The notes under the pieces: model-generated
The model's database searches: none
What the model was told of the DNA's origin: nothing
The model's input: the letters and a program-made list of their open reading frames with translations, nothing else
Program-made: the position numbers and the translations under genes
Shown: one piece after another, positions 1 through 11,933 of the stretch
How positions within the stretch are numbered: the first letter of the stretch is position 1
How the letters are laid out: each line of letters starts with the position of its first letter
Assembly: GCA_027924585.1 (NCBI GenBank)
Contig: BSBM01000994.1
Location: forward strand, 11,353,001-11,417,000
Direction of reading: 5' to 3'
From: Larix kaempferi
Taxonomy: Eukaryota; Streptophyta; Pinopsida; Pinales; Pinaceae
DNA: 64,000 nucleotides

Positions 1-1791
1 ATATCAAAACATATTAAGAATTTGGGAATAGATGGAATTTTATTGGCCTCTGGAGCAAAGAGAATGCAGAGTAAAATCGATAATTAGAAGCATGAGAAAA
101 CTACTTGAAGGGATTCAAATCTATATCAGGTACCTCTATTATTTTATGGAAACCAATTGGATTGACACCTGGCCAAAACTAATTTCCTTCGATATACCTG
201 AGATATGCACAGAAAATCCTTTAGCTAATCTTTCCTCATTCAACCTAATTTGAACACTTCTTGAGATCTTTGAAATCACTTGCTTCTCAAAAGGTAATAC
301 ATGTAGGAGGATGCATGACTACAGGGCATTCAATACTGATATAATACATGAATCAAAATGCCAACGGAATTTTTCCCTATGGTTTAGTGAGGTAAATACC
401 TAATATTCTTATTAATGAATATCATATGCATGGAAAAGTGCAACCAATTGCACTTGTATCAAACCACTAAGAAGGATACTTACATTTCTTTTAGGTAAGT
501 ATGTTGGTAGATCCCCTATAGTTAACCCCTTTGACTACTCTTTTTGTTTAAGAGATTTTAAGTGCTCATTTTGGTGTTATTACTTTGTAAAACACTTGAT
601 CAACCATGTGTCACTCTGCCCACTTGCTTCTGAATCTACTTGGTGACTATCTTAGATGTTCTAAATGTGTTTTCTTGGTTTTTTAATGGATAACGATTCA
701 ATTTTAATAGCATAAATACTTCCAAAAATGCTTAATATTCATGAGTAAATATTTATCATATAAAAAAGTATAACAGAGGACTGAAAATACATGAACATCA
801 GTACCTATGTTGATATATTTATTGTTTAATCATTTCAATACTTTCCTTCAAGCGGTTTCTCCTTTCATATTTGAATGGTGGTGTCCCCTTGAAGTAGAAA
901 TGAAGCTTTTCCCCACTGTGTTGGAGTTCAATCACTTGAAAATATTATTTAATGATGATCCCAATGTCAAGTCTACAAGCTGCTAATAGAATGGTAGTCA
1001 AAGTAGTGGATACACCGATACTGCACCCCCTAGAACTTATTTTTCCAATGCAACAATTACCCAGCAAGCAAGGTGATAAACCCAAGTATAAAATTCAACC
1101 CCTTTGATGCTACATCTCACCAAGAAACCAATATGTTCTCCCAACAATGAATTAATGGGTTCCAACTTCAAAGATATGGCTTCTAGTTGATGAAACTCAG
1201 ACCCATCTTTTAGTTTGAAGTTGATACCATATAGATTTGATCCAAGGAAAAGGTTTGTGTCCTTGTCTATCTCCCATGACCCCTCTATCAGACTATAAAT
1301 CAATCCCCCAAAGTAACACCACTGCCGATCAAAAATTTCATGCCCAACAAAGTAAGTGTACAAGCTTACAAAGGTAAAATCATATTATTATAGTATGGAG
1401 TGGGGTCTCTAATAGTGCAATGACCCTTCTTGAAGCAAATCGACCCTCTTCACACGTGGTTCAACCTAACAATTTGCCTAGTAGTTAATAGAAAGGTTAT
1501 TCTCAACAATGGTACCTTGAGAACAAGTAAAGAATTTACTCTATCACTATAACAAACCAAATCTTTAATATTTCAATCCAAAATATTCAACAAAACTCTT
1601 TAGATTTGCATAAAAATCCATACACATTTGCCCCGAAAAGAAGTTTTGTGGCCTTTTCTAGCTCCCATGACCCCTCTATCATATGGAAACTCAATTCCCA
1701 AACATAACACCACTTCCCACCGATTAGAGCATTAAAACCCACTTTCATAATAATATGATATAAGTTTTATTTCATTTTATTACTTTCCTAG
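1..1791. other. AT-rich stretch without a recognisable gene
   Basis: No coding region that I can assign. The only structure seen is a degenerate direct duplication of about 100 bp, at about 1228-1335 and 1608-1730; both copies share a core containing CTCCCATGACCCCTCTATCA. A 108-codon frame on the - strand (1363 to 1037) overlaps the first copy. It has no family features I recognise and is probably chance. Confidence 0.4.
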
Positions 1792-2411
1792 GTGTTTTAC
1801 TAAGTTATTGGTCACATGATATTTCCTTCCTAGGCCCACCTCTTGTCATCCTCATCCACTTGAGCACACTCATGATAAAACTTCTTGCTTTTCTGTCTAT
1901 CCTAAGTGGAAAAGGCACACTTTTTTTTTGCACTACTTTTATTGTATTTTTCTACTTTTTAGTGGATAAGGCAAAAGCTAGGCACTCCTAGAGGTTCAAA
2001 GGCAACTGCTTTCTTTTATGGCCAACCCATAATTCCTCTTTTTATCTCTAAAATGCATCATATTGTTCTAATTTCATCATACATCACCTTCCAAATCCAT
2101 TTTGGACAATTTGTGATCCTCTTGCATGATTTGGAGTTCGATGTTTCTACCTTGGGGGGTTTTAGCTAGTTTTAGTAAGACTGCTTTGTGAGCTTTTTGA
2201 ATTCCTTATCAAGGATTCAAATTTCTTATGTAACATTATATATTTGCATCCAATTTATTGTACATGGTTGGATGATGTAACTTTATGCAATACAATTTAA
2301 TATTTTGTATACATTCAGTGTCAACTTTTAGTGTTTTATGCAATTCTAGCTTAGCAATTTTAGTGAGAGTGTTATTCAATCTTCATGATAATCCTGTGAT
2401 CTAATTTCACA
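1792..2411 (+). repeat. Possible 5' LTR of the basal copia element
   Basis: The right edge is supported because the sequence ends in CA at 2410-2411, immediately before a TGGTATCAT primer-binding site for initiator tRNA-Met. The left edge (TG at 1792) is a guess, because the matching 3' LTR is not in the window and no second copy exists for comparison. What is seen is an LTR-like end plus PBS; the length of about 620 bp is inference. Confidence 0.3.
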
Positions 2412-2424
2412 TGGTATCATATCT
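2412..2424 (+). promoter_or_regulatory. Primer-binding site of the basal copia element
   Basis: TGGTATCAT matches the first nine bases complementary to the 3' end of plant initiator tRNA-Met, the usual primer of Ty1/copia elements. It lies 256 bp before the gag start at 2668. Confidence 0.5.
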
Positions 2425-2667
2425 TATTAGGGGAGGATATCTGCATCCAGTAGCGCACCAGAAGGAAGGATTTTCTACAGAATTCATGTGGATCATTACC
2501 TTGTACCCTTGGATCTAGCTCAAGGGGTCTACCCAGGCATGACAGACTCCTAAAAGTGCCTACTGTCATATTGAAAAGCTCTATAGTTTGCATCATTCTC
2601 CATAGAGTTGATTTATTGTGTTTTTGTAGGTCCATGTCGATCCCAGAAGTGCACACCTCAGTTTTCC

Positions 2668-3585
2668 ATGGATCCATATCAAAATTTGTTGTTGAATCCA
2701 TTTAATTATTTTGAATGGAAGGTGCATATAGAGATTTTGTTGAGGTCCAAAGGTCTCTAAAGAATGACAATGGCGATTGAGAATGAGCCTGCTGCAGCTA
2801 TGGAGAAATCTAAGTTGCATAATCAGAAAGATTAGGCTTATGGTCTCCTATGCCTCAGCACATCAAAAGATCTTCTATTCCATTTGGATGGTCTGACAAT
2901 ACTGAATGAATATTGGGTGAAACTTCAAACCATGTTTGGTAAAAATGATGAGTTGATAGGACACCAATTAGATATTGAGGTAATTTCTCTAAGTCCAAGA
3001 AGATTTTAGAATCTACAAGATTATTTCTCCAAATTCAAGTCATTGGTTTTGCAGTTGAAGCCGTGTGGGATTGACAAAAAGGATGAACAATTGATCTTGG
3101 AAATCATTTTGAAATTGGGGAAATACTACTCAGTCTTTGTCTCAACCTTCTATGCTACAAAAATCACTATAAAGAATTGGAAGATGCCCAGTCTATTTGA
3201 ATTCATGGAATCATTGAATCAAGAGCATAATAAGCTTGTGTTGATGGGTGCCAGTAAACCTTCAAAATATCAAGCTTTGGTTGTTGGTGATTCAAGGAAG
3301 TCGAAGGGCAAGAAGAAGGCTAATCACAAAAATCCTTCTGAGTAGAAGAAATAGAAACATAAGCCATAAGAGGAGCCCTCCAGCTCCAATAAGGATCAAC
3401 AGAAGAAGAAGGAGAGAAGCAAGTGTGCATACTTCCAAAGGGGATTTCATCCTGAAATATCCTATATGAGGAAGACCATTGATGAGATGGCACAACTCCT
3501 TGAGAAGAACCACATCCCCATTCCTGAAGGCATAAAAAAGAAGGAAGGAGGTTCTAACTCTGAAGACAAGGAGTGATTCCATGCT
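2668..3585 (+). pseudogene. Copia Gag remnant (host of the nest, left part)
   Basis: The translation from the ATG at 2668 is a copia Gag. It begins with a FNYFEWKVHIEILLRSKGL-type segment, followed by YGLLCLS, an LQDYFSKFKSLVLQLK stretch and FMESLNQEHNKLVLMG. A degenerate zinc-knuckle region (KCAYFQRGFHPEISYMRKTI) is seen at about 3420-3480, in which the usual second Cys and other ligands are lost. At least four stop codons interrupt it (near 2757, 2836, 3008 and 3343). Gag packages element RNA. This copy is dead. It continues in the same direction into a protease-region remnant and was split by the - strand Tat insertion at 3797. Confidence 0.7.
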
Positions 3586-3588
3586 CTG

Positions 3589-3797
3589 ATGATAAATAGA
3601 TCTTCATCCACTACTTACATCATTGATTCAGGAGATTTATTTTCCACTCTTGATTCCTCCAATGGCCCAAGTCCTATCATGTTTATTGGAGATGACTCAG
3701 AAACTGCTTCAAAGCATAAATGCATAGTAGATCTAGACAATGGTTCTTTCTTTAATGTCCTTTACATCCTAGGTCTCAAGGCAAATATTTTGTCTAT
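3589..3797 (+). pseudogene. Copia protease-region remnant, cut by the Tat insertion
   Basis: The frame encodes TTYIIDSGD, the copia aspartic-protease active-site region (normally IIDSGAS), and then GDDSETA and LDNGSFFNVLYILGLKANILSI, the segment leading into the GAG-pre-integrase domain. The reading frame runs straight into the TSD TCTAT (3793-3797) of the - strand Tat element. It resumes at 38847 after that element with IYTMNHTGSPKIFIFTP-like coding, which is the expected continuation. This is direct evidence that 3798-38846 is an insertion. Confidence 0.7.
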
Positions 3798-4724
3798 TGC
3801 GTTGGAGAAAAATTCCTATGGCTTGGGGTGGACCACAACAGAGAGTTGACTACCAGAAATTAACTCAATTCCCAATGCTATGCTATATAAATAACAATGC
3901 TAAGATAATGAAGAAGATAACCAACCTCGATCCAAACATTTGATGTAGATCCCCATTGGAGGTTTCAATCTGTGTGATTGAACCTGCAAATTAGTCTTGA
4001 CAGCCAATATACAACAAGCACATGTAATATATAAACACCATTAACATCATCAATGCAATGGTCCATGATATTATAAGTAAATGCAACCCAATGTAATATA
4101 AACACATTCACAACATTGATGGATGAGAATATGAGTATTTTTATTAATAAATAACAAGAAGTACAATGTGATACGACCTCTTGTCAGCAACCAATCTGGA
4201 CCAAGATCCGGGTCAATCCACTTATGCCTCCACCACCTCAATCCTCCATGGAATGGAAAACTCAAACTATGATAGGAGTTTGGAAGGTGAGCATAAAGGG
4301 TTCACAACTACAAGGATCAATGAGTGTAGACTCAAGATAGGGAAAAAATCCACTAGAGTTCTCTTGCTCTCCTTTCTCCTCTCGTACATAAGCCATATGT
4401 GCTCAATATATAGTCCTCTCAAAGGTAGGTGAAAGGACACATCGAGGCGTTTCTTGGGAAAATGGAGGGCCAAAGGTCAGCCTATGACCGCTTTTTGGTA
4501 GTAAAAAGTAATTAACTAGTGATTTTTACCATTTTACATGCTACCCACAGGCTATAGTGATGCAACTCATGGGTATGCCCACTGTAATGATGCAACTAGC
4601 GTACAGGGGAAAAAATAGGGAAAATAGTGTCTCTGGACGATAAAAAGTGGATATGTGTTAGTAAAATGGATCCTCTAGGCCAAAGAGTGCTGATGCTCAC
4701 AAGGTGGAAAATTATGTTGTAACA
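3798..4724 (-). repeat. 3' LTR of the - strand Tat element
   Basis: This 927-bp LTR begins TGTTACAAC and ends CCAACGCA in the element's orientation. The partner copy ends CCAACACA, so one terminal base has changed here. It aligns with 33477-33876 plus 38319-38846, which together are 928 bp. A TATA-like CTATATATTG lies on the - strand at about 4416-4407, a plausible core promoter. Confidence 0.9.
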
Positions 4725-4734
4725 GATGCCCCCT
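4725..4734 (-). promoter_or_regulatory. Polypurine tract of the - strand Tat element
   Basis: On the - strand the sequence AGGGGGCATC lies directly before the 3' LTR start TGTTACAAC. This is the position and composition of a gypsy PPT, which primes plus-strand DNA synthesis. It resembles the AGGGGGCAAT tract of the + strand Tat element. Confidence 0.75.
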
Positions 4735-7080
4735 AATCTGTGAGGTCAGAGAATGGTGCTATGATGGCCGAAATACATTATAAATCTCAGAAGTGGAGTG
4801 ATGGAGACACAAGTGGAAAGAGAAGCTCACTCGTCATAATACAATAGTATCCCAAAGTACATGTCGGTATAGTACAACAATCTGATACAATGGCCATGAA
4901 CAGGAAGTACATAGTGAATACATATCATAAGTGATCATAGCCATGATCCCTCTACAGTAAGATATGGTCTCCTACTAAAAAGGAAACACCTGGTGCAAAC
5001 TAGAGGTACAAACTGCTGATATCGGAGAGGTGATATCTCATATGTAAATTCGTAATCATAAGTAGCATACTAAAGGCCACTATCGCTTGGGATCTTCTAC
5101 GCAAGTCTTGACAGTGCAAGTCCCATCAAGTGAATAAAGGAGTTGAGGTTGAACCTAATGTGACATCATCTGATTACTGGTCAATGATGTATACCGTTAA
5201 CAAATGTGAGATAACCCACCAATAATGAAAATGGGCATCAAGGCACAGAGCACAATCATCAAAGTGTGAATAGATGTGTTGAAGTCAAACACTAGGATGA
5301 ATCCATCGATCAAGGGACATTGATGTATTTCCAAACTATCGATGGTGAGAGAACCTGGCACTAATGACTGCAAGCCTCAAGGTACTCAACCTAACTCTAA
5401 GCCTCAAGTTCCATAATAAATGGGTTGAATTCGACGGAACGAGACTCGCTAGAAGGAGGGCATTAAGGCATCCCCCATCAACCAGTGCGAGGTACCAGCT
5501 ATGTTGAAATATTTGTAAGAACTCAAGTGACACAGATTGACTCAATAAGGATGGCCAACATGCAATAGTCATGAGATCTGAGGAGTGGCTGACTCTGGAT
5601 TTAGGACTTCCTTTGAATAAGAGCATGACCAGATGGATAGACTCAGGCAGCATAAACTCAATATAAACTATGTGATGTAGGAGGCATCACAAAGGGCTCC
5701 ATAATGACTAGAAGCTTAACCAATCGGTGGAGTGAACTGAGAAACAAGTACAGCTCCTAAGGTCCAACTATAGTCCCGACTCATAATGTACGGAGTGGAA
5801 TGAATGATCTATTCAAAGGAAACATAACAACTGCCAACAAAAAGTAGTAACCATAATCCCGTCCGGCTTTTTGGAATATTTGATTTTTTTGGTCTTTTAC
5901 ATATTTGGAAAATCTTGAAAAAGATTAAAATTGCTTATAGTACAACAAGTGACGGAACGAGTGTCAAATAGTGAGCAGACTAGTTCCAAGCAGTGGAACA
6001 TACCTATGATCAATGCAAGGAAGCGTGTGTAGGATGTGGACACTCGAGGGGTGTTCCCTCAGGGTCAAAAGGTCATCAAACTGTGAAGGGAAAGTGTAAT
6101 CTCTACAAGGCTCGACAGGGAAAGTGCTCGCGCACCAGGATAACAACTGAGTAACCGGGAGCTGGCACAAGAATCAAGCGACAAGCAGGATGATGCAATG
6201 CAATCACAACTTGATATAAATGGGGGAGTCCTTATGGGAGATGGCCAGCATAAGACAAAGTAGAGTATGAGTCTTTATCACATAGTCATGGTGTAACTAC
6301 AAAGGACTCCCCATCCTAAGGACAACAATGGCATGGGCACCATAATGCAAAAATGGTTTCTAACTAGGGTACCCATGTTTAGAAAATACCTACCGCCACA
6401 TAACGACACTTCTATAATAGTGTGAAGGTTTCGTGTTAGTTAAGAAGCGGGGTCGCACCTAGGGTTTATGAAAGTGGTCAAAAGTTCAAATGCATAATGC
6501 ATGTGAAAATGGCATCTAACCTATATGCCAAGTGTGAAACATACCTGCCATAGGTGTGAAACATTCGGAAACAACTTTCACCGAAGAAATCTGGTCAAAA
6601 AATGCTACTCCATGACATTGTATTAGTCCAAAACAATAATAAATGGTGAAAACTATAGACAAGTGGGTTTTGGAAATTATAAAGAGTAACAAAAATTTAC
6701 AATTTACAATTCATTTTTACTATTCACCCATTTGTAGTTTTGTGGTTAGTTTTCACCTCAAAGTTCACCTGCTAATTCTGGAAGCTACGGGTGTCTGATC
6801 ATCGAACCGTCAGGAGCAGGTTGGTAGTCTCATCAATACCTTCCATTTCAATGCTTTTATTTCAATTTGCATCAGTTAAAATTTTTGTTTGGCCATGCGC
6901 TACATGGTCATGGAGCTACCCATGGGCTATAACTATGTGGGTCACAGGTAGGGCTAGGTACGCGCAGTCAACGCACACGTTGACCACATGTACCTACCTC
7001 TATGAGCACAATTTCCCGCGGGTACAGCCGTGAAGCTATTTTTTTAAACAAAACAGACTAAATCTTTGTTTTTTCTGTTT
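4735..7080. other. 3' untranslated region of the - strand Tat element
   Basis: 2.3 kb between the PPT and the antisense gene. No reading frame here resembles a known domain, and no clear tandem array is visible. It probably holds the promoter and 5' exon of the + strand PMD-like gene that starts at 7086, but I cannot mark them. Confidence 0.5.
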
Positions 7081-7085
7081 CCAGG

Positions 7086-8303
7086 ATGGTTCTAGAGTGG
7101 AGAGAGAGAGAACATGACCTAGTGGATGAGGCCGTTCCTAATGATGTGCGTGCACAGAAAGCGATGCAAGCATGTGGGTTATACAAAATTGGAGCATAGG
7201 GGCTTTGAGGGCCCAACCTAGACAGGAAAATACTCTCATTGGAAGTTGAAGATATCTACTTCATTACAAGTTTGTCCTGCCGAGGTGAGGTGGCAAGCCT
7301 TCGGTCTCGATCTGTGGGTGGTGGGATCACCATCCCCAACTATATAGAGAGGTATTGTGTTCCAAATACTTGGGCAGTGGGGAGTCAGGTGCCCATCAAA
7401 GAAATAGTCAACCTGAGCATGAAGGTTTTCGTGGCAACTTCAGTGCGGATTACTGGTTCAAAATCTCTTCACCAGGCATCCAGGCCAGTTATGTTATATG
7501 CATCACAGTGTATGCAGCCTATGATATTTGACTGGTGTACTACGCTACTGGGGTACATGAAGACCTAGTTGACAGAGTGCAAGCAGGGGGATGCAAAAAA
7601 CTTTGGATACGGCAATATTTTGTGCAGCTTCTTCTTTGAGCGAGTTCTGAGGCTCAGTCCGAGGGTTGAGGTCCCTCGTCATAGTCTCCGAGACCCAGCC
7701 ATGACCCGGTGGGCCAAGGTATTGATGTGACAGAGTGGTGGCCATCAGGTGTCACCATACATAGAGGAGTTCTTTCACTGGTGGGACTGACAGGTCATAG
7801 CGATAAAGGACTACCCCTATGCAGGGATAAACTTTCGGCAGGATGGAGACATGTTGCTCTCACTAGATGCAGCGTGCGGAGACATTGGTGAGTACTCTTT
7901 TTAGGTTTTTGGTATATTCAATTTTTATAAAATTTTTATTATAGGTGTAAATGCAAAAATATTTTCGGGGTAGTATCACGTATTAATGTTTGACTGTTTG
8001 CTCGTAGATAAGGGCCAAATGAGACTGGATGGTTTTTCGAGACATCGTCGCTAGGGCAGGGGTGATGAGATGGTAGGTGTTGCAGCAGAGCGGACACTAC
8101 AGACTCTGCGGGCCAACCTATCACAGATGACCGCCAGGGTACCACAGGTAGAGGTGGCGTAGCTACCAAAGGATATGCAGTGCCAGGGAGTGCGAGTACC
8201 GAGCAACTGGGTGCTACTACTGCAGCATGTCACAAATGCAGTGCATTATTTCTATCAGACATATCTTGTCGGGGCGGAAGCTAGGCCTCCTCGTAGGGAT
8301 TAG
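7086..8303 (+). pseudogene. Decayed PMD-like gene, antisense to its host Tat element; two exons
   Basis: Exon 1 is 7086-7887, intron 7888-8007 (GTGAGT...CGTAG) and exon 2 8008-8303. The protein aligns by eye with the antisense gene of the + strand Tat element. Shared pieces are WRERE near the start, EVEDIYFIT against LTDVYFLTG, ILCSFFFERV against LCCFFFERV, DYPYAG, and in exon 2 VPSNWVLLLQHVTNAVHYF against APPEWQSLLLRAAVLAARH. The intron sits after the first base of the matching codon in both. A pyrimidine-rich TTTCTGTTTCCAG acceptor stands one base before the ATG, again as in the other copy. Several in-frame stops and a short deletion near 7200-7235 show it is dead. Assignment to the plant mobile domain family is by general resemblance. 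Confidence 0.7.
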
Positions 8304-8474
8304 ACATCTTGGATTCCCATTTTGTATCGATATGTATATTTTGAGAGCTACGGGCTCCAGTTTTGTATCATGACACTACCATTTTTGGACATATATTTAT
8401 AAAAACTTTGGTTCACCAGTTCTACTATATGTGTGTATGTACAAATGTATGAATGTATCTTTTATTTGTATGCT

Positions 8475-8904
8475 TCATTGGGAATGTGACAAATGCCAAT
8501 CTAATACATAGTTAGCGTATGCATCAGATATATGATTAAAACTTCTCGGAACCTGAATGTATGTAATTGAAACAAAATGTCGTTCCAAGAATCTTACCTT
8601 TAAGAATTTCCGTAGTAACGTAGGATCCCTCACACGATACTGACCATTCAACTGAGACACAACTTAGTTGTGAATCCAGGAAGACTTCTAAGGACTAGAT
8701 ACCATGTGAAATAGCATCTCGAAGTAGCTCAATCATGGCACTATACTCAGCCACATTGTTAGATGTAGGACGAAGACAAGCACCTCCTGAGGACACAACT
8801 AGGTGGTCAGGTGAGAAAATAACCCAGGCAGCAGAAGCAAGCTACTGCGTATGATGGCTAGCACCATCTGCGAATCCTAAGAACGTAGGAAACTCCACTG
8901 ACAT
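8475..8904 (-). pseudogene. Archaeal-type RNase H (aRNH) remnant of the - strand Tat element
   Basis: From an ATG at 8904 the - strand encodes FLGFADGAS, ASAAWVIFSPDH, SNNVAEYSAMIELL, VFLDSQL and RSFNHISDAYANYVLDWH. These correspond one by one to the intact aRNH at 24852-25289. The four metal-binding acids (D, E, D, D) are recognisable, but there are stop codons and a frame change in the middle (about 8650-8840). It follows the integrase by about 115 bp, the same order as in the + strand element. Such an extra RNase H downstream of integrase is known from plant Tat elements. Confidence 0.8.
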
Positions 8905-9018
8905 CTGTCAATCAAACGGAAGCTAATCAGCAAACCTGAAAACCAAAAGAAAGCTAAACTATGTACAGAAGTAACTATACAGTAGTGTACAAAAGTATTA
9001 GCTTGAACCAGAGGTTCA

Positions 9019-10200
9019 AGCGTAATACCGCTTGAGGTAGAGCCCATTTCTAGGCTCCTTCAAGACAATCCCCTCATAGTCTTCTAATTCATAGGCTCAT
9101 TTTTCCAGGACACGCCTCACAATGTAAGGACCATGCCACATGGGGTTGAACGTGCCTGCCCCCAGGGGTTCTTTACCTTGGTCATATAAGAGGACCAAGT
9201 CACCTTTAGCATATTTCTAGGGATGGACAGACCTATCATACTGAACCTTAACACGGTGTTTATTGGCATCTATAGCCACGACGGCATCTTTATGCTGCTC
9301 ATCAAGTTTCTCAAGGTGGATTAAATGTTGCTCAAGACCCGTCCTATCAGGGAGGAGCTCTATTGCAAGTTTAAGCGAAGGGATTTCGCTTTCAATCAGT
9401 AAAATCGAGTCCACACTGTGTACTAGTTGAAACGGTGAGAACCCGGTGGTAGTCTTGACTGCGGTTCGGTATGCCCACAAAGCAGATATAACATAATGTG
9501 CCAGTTGTTCTTGCTTTGTTGGACGGTATGTTGGAGAATGGTTGTTGTAACACCATCGGCTTTTACGATAGGCATGGCCTTAGCCCATTCGGAAAAGTAG
9601 TCCATGGCCACTATAATATGGTGATTCCCCCTAGCTGAAGCTAGTTTGCAATCCATGAAATCCACCCCCCACTTGGTGAAGCGACCAACGGTGACGACCG
9701 GATGAAGGGGCATTGGATGCGAGTGTATATTTCGAGAAAACACCTGGAAAGGGTGACATCTATTTACATCATTTATGCAATCCTTAAATATTGAAGGCCA
9801 AAAGTAACTAGCTCCCATAATACATTGGGATGTAGCAATCCCAGATAAGTGAACACCACACGCCCCAGCATAGAAATCATTAAGCACCCATTTCGCTTCT
9901 TCGTGAGTCAAGCAACGGAAGAGAATAGAATCCTTTCCTCGGCGATACAAAGTGTCACCAACAATAGTATAATCTTTAGCATGATGTTTCACACACTGTC
10001 GCTCGTCTTGTGAATAATGTGGAGGAAACTTCAAAGTTTGGAGATTTACAATGACATCTCCATACCAAGGGTCCTCGGATGAGATAAGAAATAAGTGTTC
10101 ATCCATAAAGGAATCTTCATGGATGACATCCTCATCAAGTCTCGGAAGGTCCAACATAAGCTCAACAAACACCAATGATTTCACCGACTTTGCCAAAGGA
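9019..10200 (-). pseudogene. Integrase remnant with catalytic-core deletion (- strand Tat)
   Basis: Reading leftwards there is the N-terminal zinc region (HHAKDYTIVGDTLYRRG, then VLNDFYAGACGVHLSG and YFWPSIFKDC), the first core Asp in WGVDFMDC, and AMDYFSEWAKAMP. The frame then jumps, near 9540, directly to an ILQHTV...NNWH segment. In the + strand element about 80 residues lie between these points, including the second Asp and the Glu of the DDE triad. This copy therefore lost two of three catalytic residues by deletion. The C-terminal part (AYRTAVKTTTGFSPFQLVH at about 9475, GDLVLL, GPYIV and RNGLYLKRYYA) ends at 9019. Confidence 0.8.
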
Positions 10201-10269
10201 AAATCGAGATCGAACTCCTAGAAGATCACAATCCATTTATTGTACTTCCCCCCTATAAGGCGTCGTGAT

Positions 10270-11510
10270 AGCATGAACTAAAACAGATTGATGTGCGCTA
10301 CAACTGTGGTTGTTCTAAGCAAAATATAGTGTCGTAACCGTTGGACTGCATATACAGTCGCAAGTGCCAACTTTTCCACGTGAGTATATCTTAGTTCAGC
10401 ATCTACTAGATTTCGACTGAGATAACAGATGACATGCTCGACGAGCACATCATCAACCTCAACCAAGAACATGACAATCGTCTCTTGAGACGCAGTCACA
10501 TAAAGTATGAAATATCATGCGAAGTCCGGTGGACTAAGCACAGCGGCTGATACCAAAGCTTTCTTAAGGGCATCAAAAGACTGCTAGGCTCACTCATCCA
10601 AGATAAATGGTGTGTCTTTCTTCAACAAGCGCGTGAAAGCTTTGGTAAGATTAGCATAATTGACTACAAAACAACGTAGAAAAGTAGCTCTCCCTTGCAG
10701 GCTCTGAAGTTGAAACAAGTTGCACGGAGGAGGAAACCGAAGTATTGCCTCAACTTTAAGAGGATCGACTCTAATACCCTCTTTCGAATCTATGAATCCT
10801 AAAAGGTGACCTGACCTCACCGCAAAGATGCATTTATTGGGATTCAAATGGATCTTGTAGTATATACATCATTCGAGAATCCAACGAAGGTGCTTGGGGT
10901 GGTCCATTCTCTTACGAGAATGGTCGGCAAGATCATCCAAGAAAACCTCAATTATACTTTTAAGGTCGTGAAAGGCATAGGTAATGGCACGCTGAAACGT
11001 AGCTCCGACGTTTTTAAGGCCAAAGGGCATTTTTCGATATGCAAATGTACGCCAAGGACAAATGAAAGTAGTCTTATGTTGGTCCTCGGGTTTGATTTGA
11101 ATCTGCTTATACCCTAAAAAGTTGTCAATAAATGAAAAAATATCACTTCCCGCACATGCATCCAAGATCGGATCAATGAATGGGGTGGCGAAGTTGTCTT
11201 TCGGAGATGCACGATTCAGGTCTCTAAAATCAGTGCATACACCGATCTTTCCTTGCTTCTTATCCACAGGAACAGGGTTTGAAACCCATTCGATAAGGGG
11301 AATAGAGTAGATGAAACCAGCTTAGAGCAGTTTCTCCACCTCTTCCTTGATAGCGGCTTCCTTCCTAGGGTTAATAGCACGAAGATGTTGCTGAACCAGT
11401 TTATCATGAGGATAGGTCCTTATCTCGTGTTCGACAATACCAGGGTTTATTCTTGGCATCGCCTCATATGACCAGGCGAAAGCTTCCCGAAGTTTAGTAA
11501 ACAATTCGGT
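10270..11510 (-). pseudogene. Reverse transcriptase and gypsy RNase H remnant (- strand Tat)
   Basis: Three consecutive frames cover FAWSYEAMPRINPGIVEHEI, then KKQGKIGVCTDFRDLNRASPK, PWRTFAYRKMPFGLKN and VFLDDLADHS, then NKCIFAVRSGHLLGFIDS and LQSLQGRATFLR. The catalytic box is FLDD in place of the usual YxDD. The gypsy RNase H follows with LYVTAS, where the first catalytic Asp is Thr, and RHYILLRTTTVVAH. Stops near 11322, 10868 and 10589 break the frame. Loss of the first RNase H Asp is shared with the + strand element, so it probably predates both copies. Confidence 0.85.
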
Positions 11511-11534
11511 GTAGATGGAAACCTCTTCAAGAGA

Positions 11535-11900
11535 TCAATCATCACCGTTGTAAACGTTTTCAATATTTCCGGGAGTGCAAGAGATGTTGATCGGTTGAGT
11601 CGGGGAAATATTATCCCTATTCCCCTCTACATAAATCTCATGTGAACCCAAAAGAGCCATAGGGTGACCAACCATCTCTGTAAGAGTCGTCCTAAACTCT
11701 TCTTGCTCGGCGAGATCGAGGTTGGGAAGGAGATAAGAGCAATGATGCATATCCTCCCAAGGTCTCTCACTACCACACATGGCCTCGATAATAGCTTCAT
11801 ATGAAGGTAAAGTACCATCAAGGAAATTGTTCGAACAAGACAAGTTGATTGTCCAAACTGGAAGCATAATGGGATCTTCCTCAACTTTCCAAGAAGAGGG
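11535..11900 (-). pseudogene. PR-RT linker of the - strand Tat polyprotein
   Basis: The frame contains RPWEDMHHCSYLLPN, which aligns with YPWDDMHHRSYFLPE of the + strand element, and ISPTQPINISCTPG, which aligns with ISPTIQIDISITPG. It has no catalytic motif. The two extra CCHC knuckles found in this linker in the + strand element are not visible here. Confidence 0.65.
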
Positions 11901-11933
11901 GAGATCGGCTTCTGTAGTGGCTTGGTGAATATC

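Noticed and set aside
32-253. 73-codon frame at the window start
   Set aside because: Chance-length frame in AT-rich DNA without a recognisable domain.
2417-2820. Two - strand frames of 75-94 codons
   Set aside because: They lie opposite the copia leader and gag start and show no family features.
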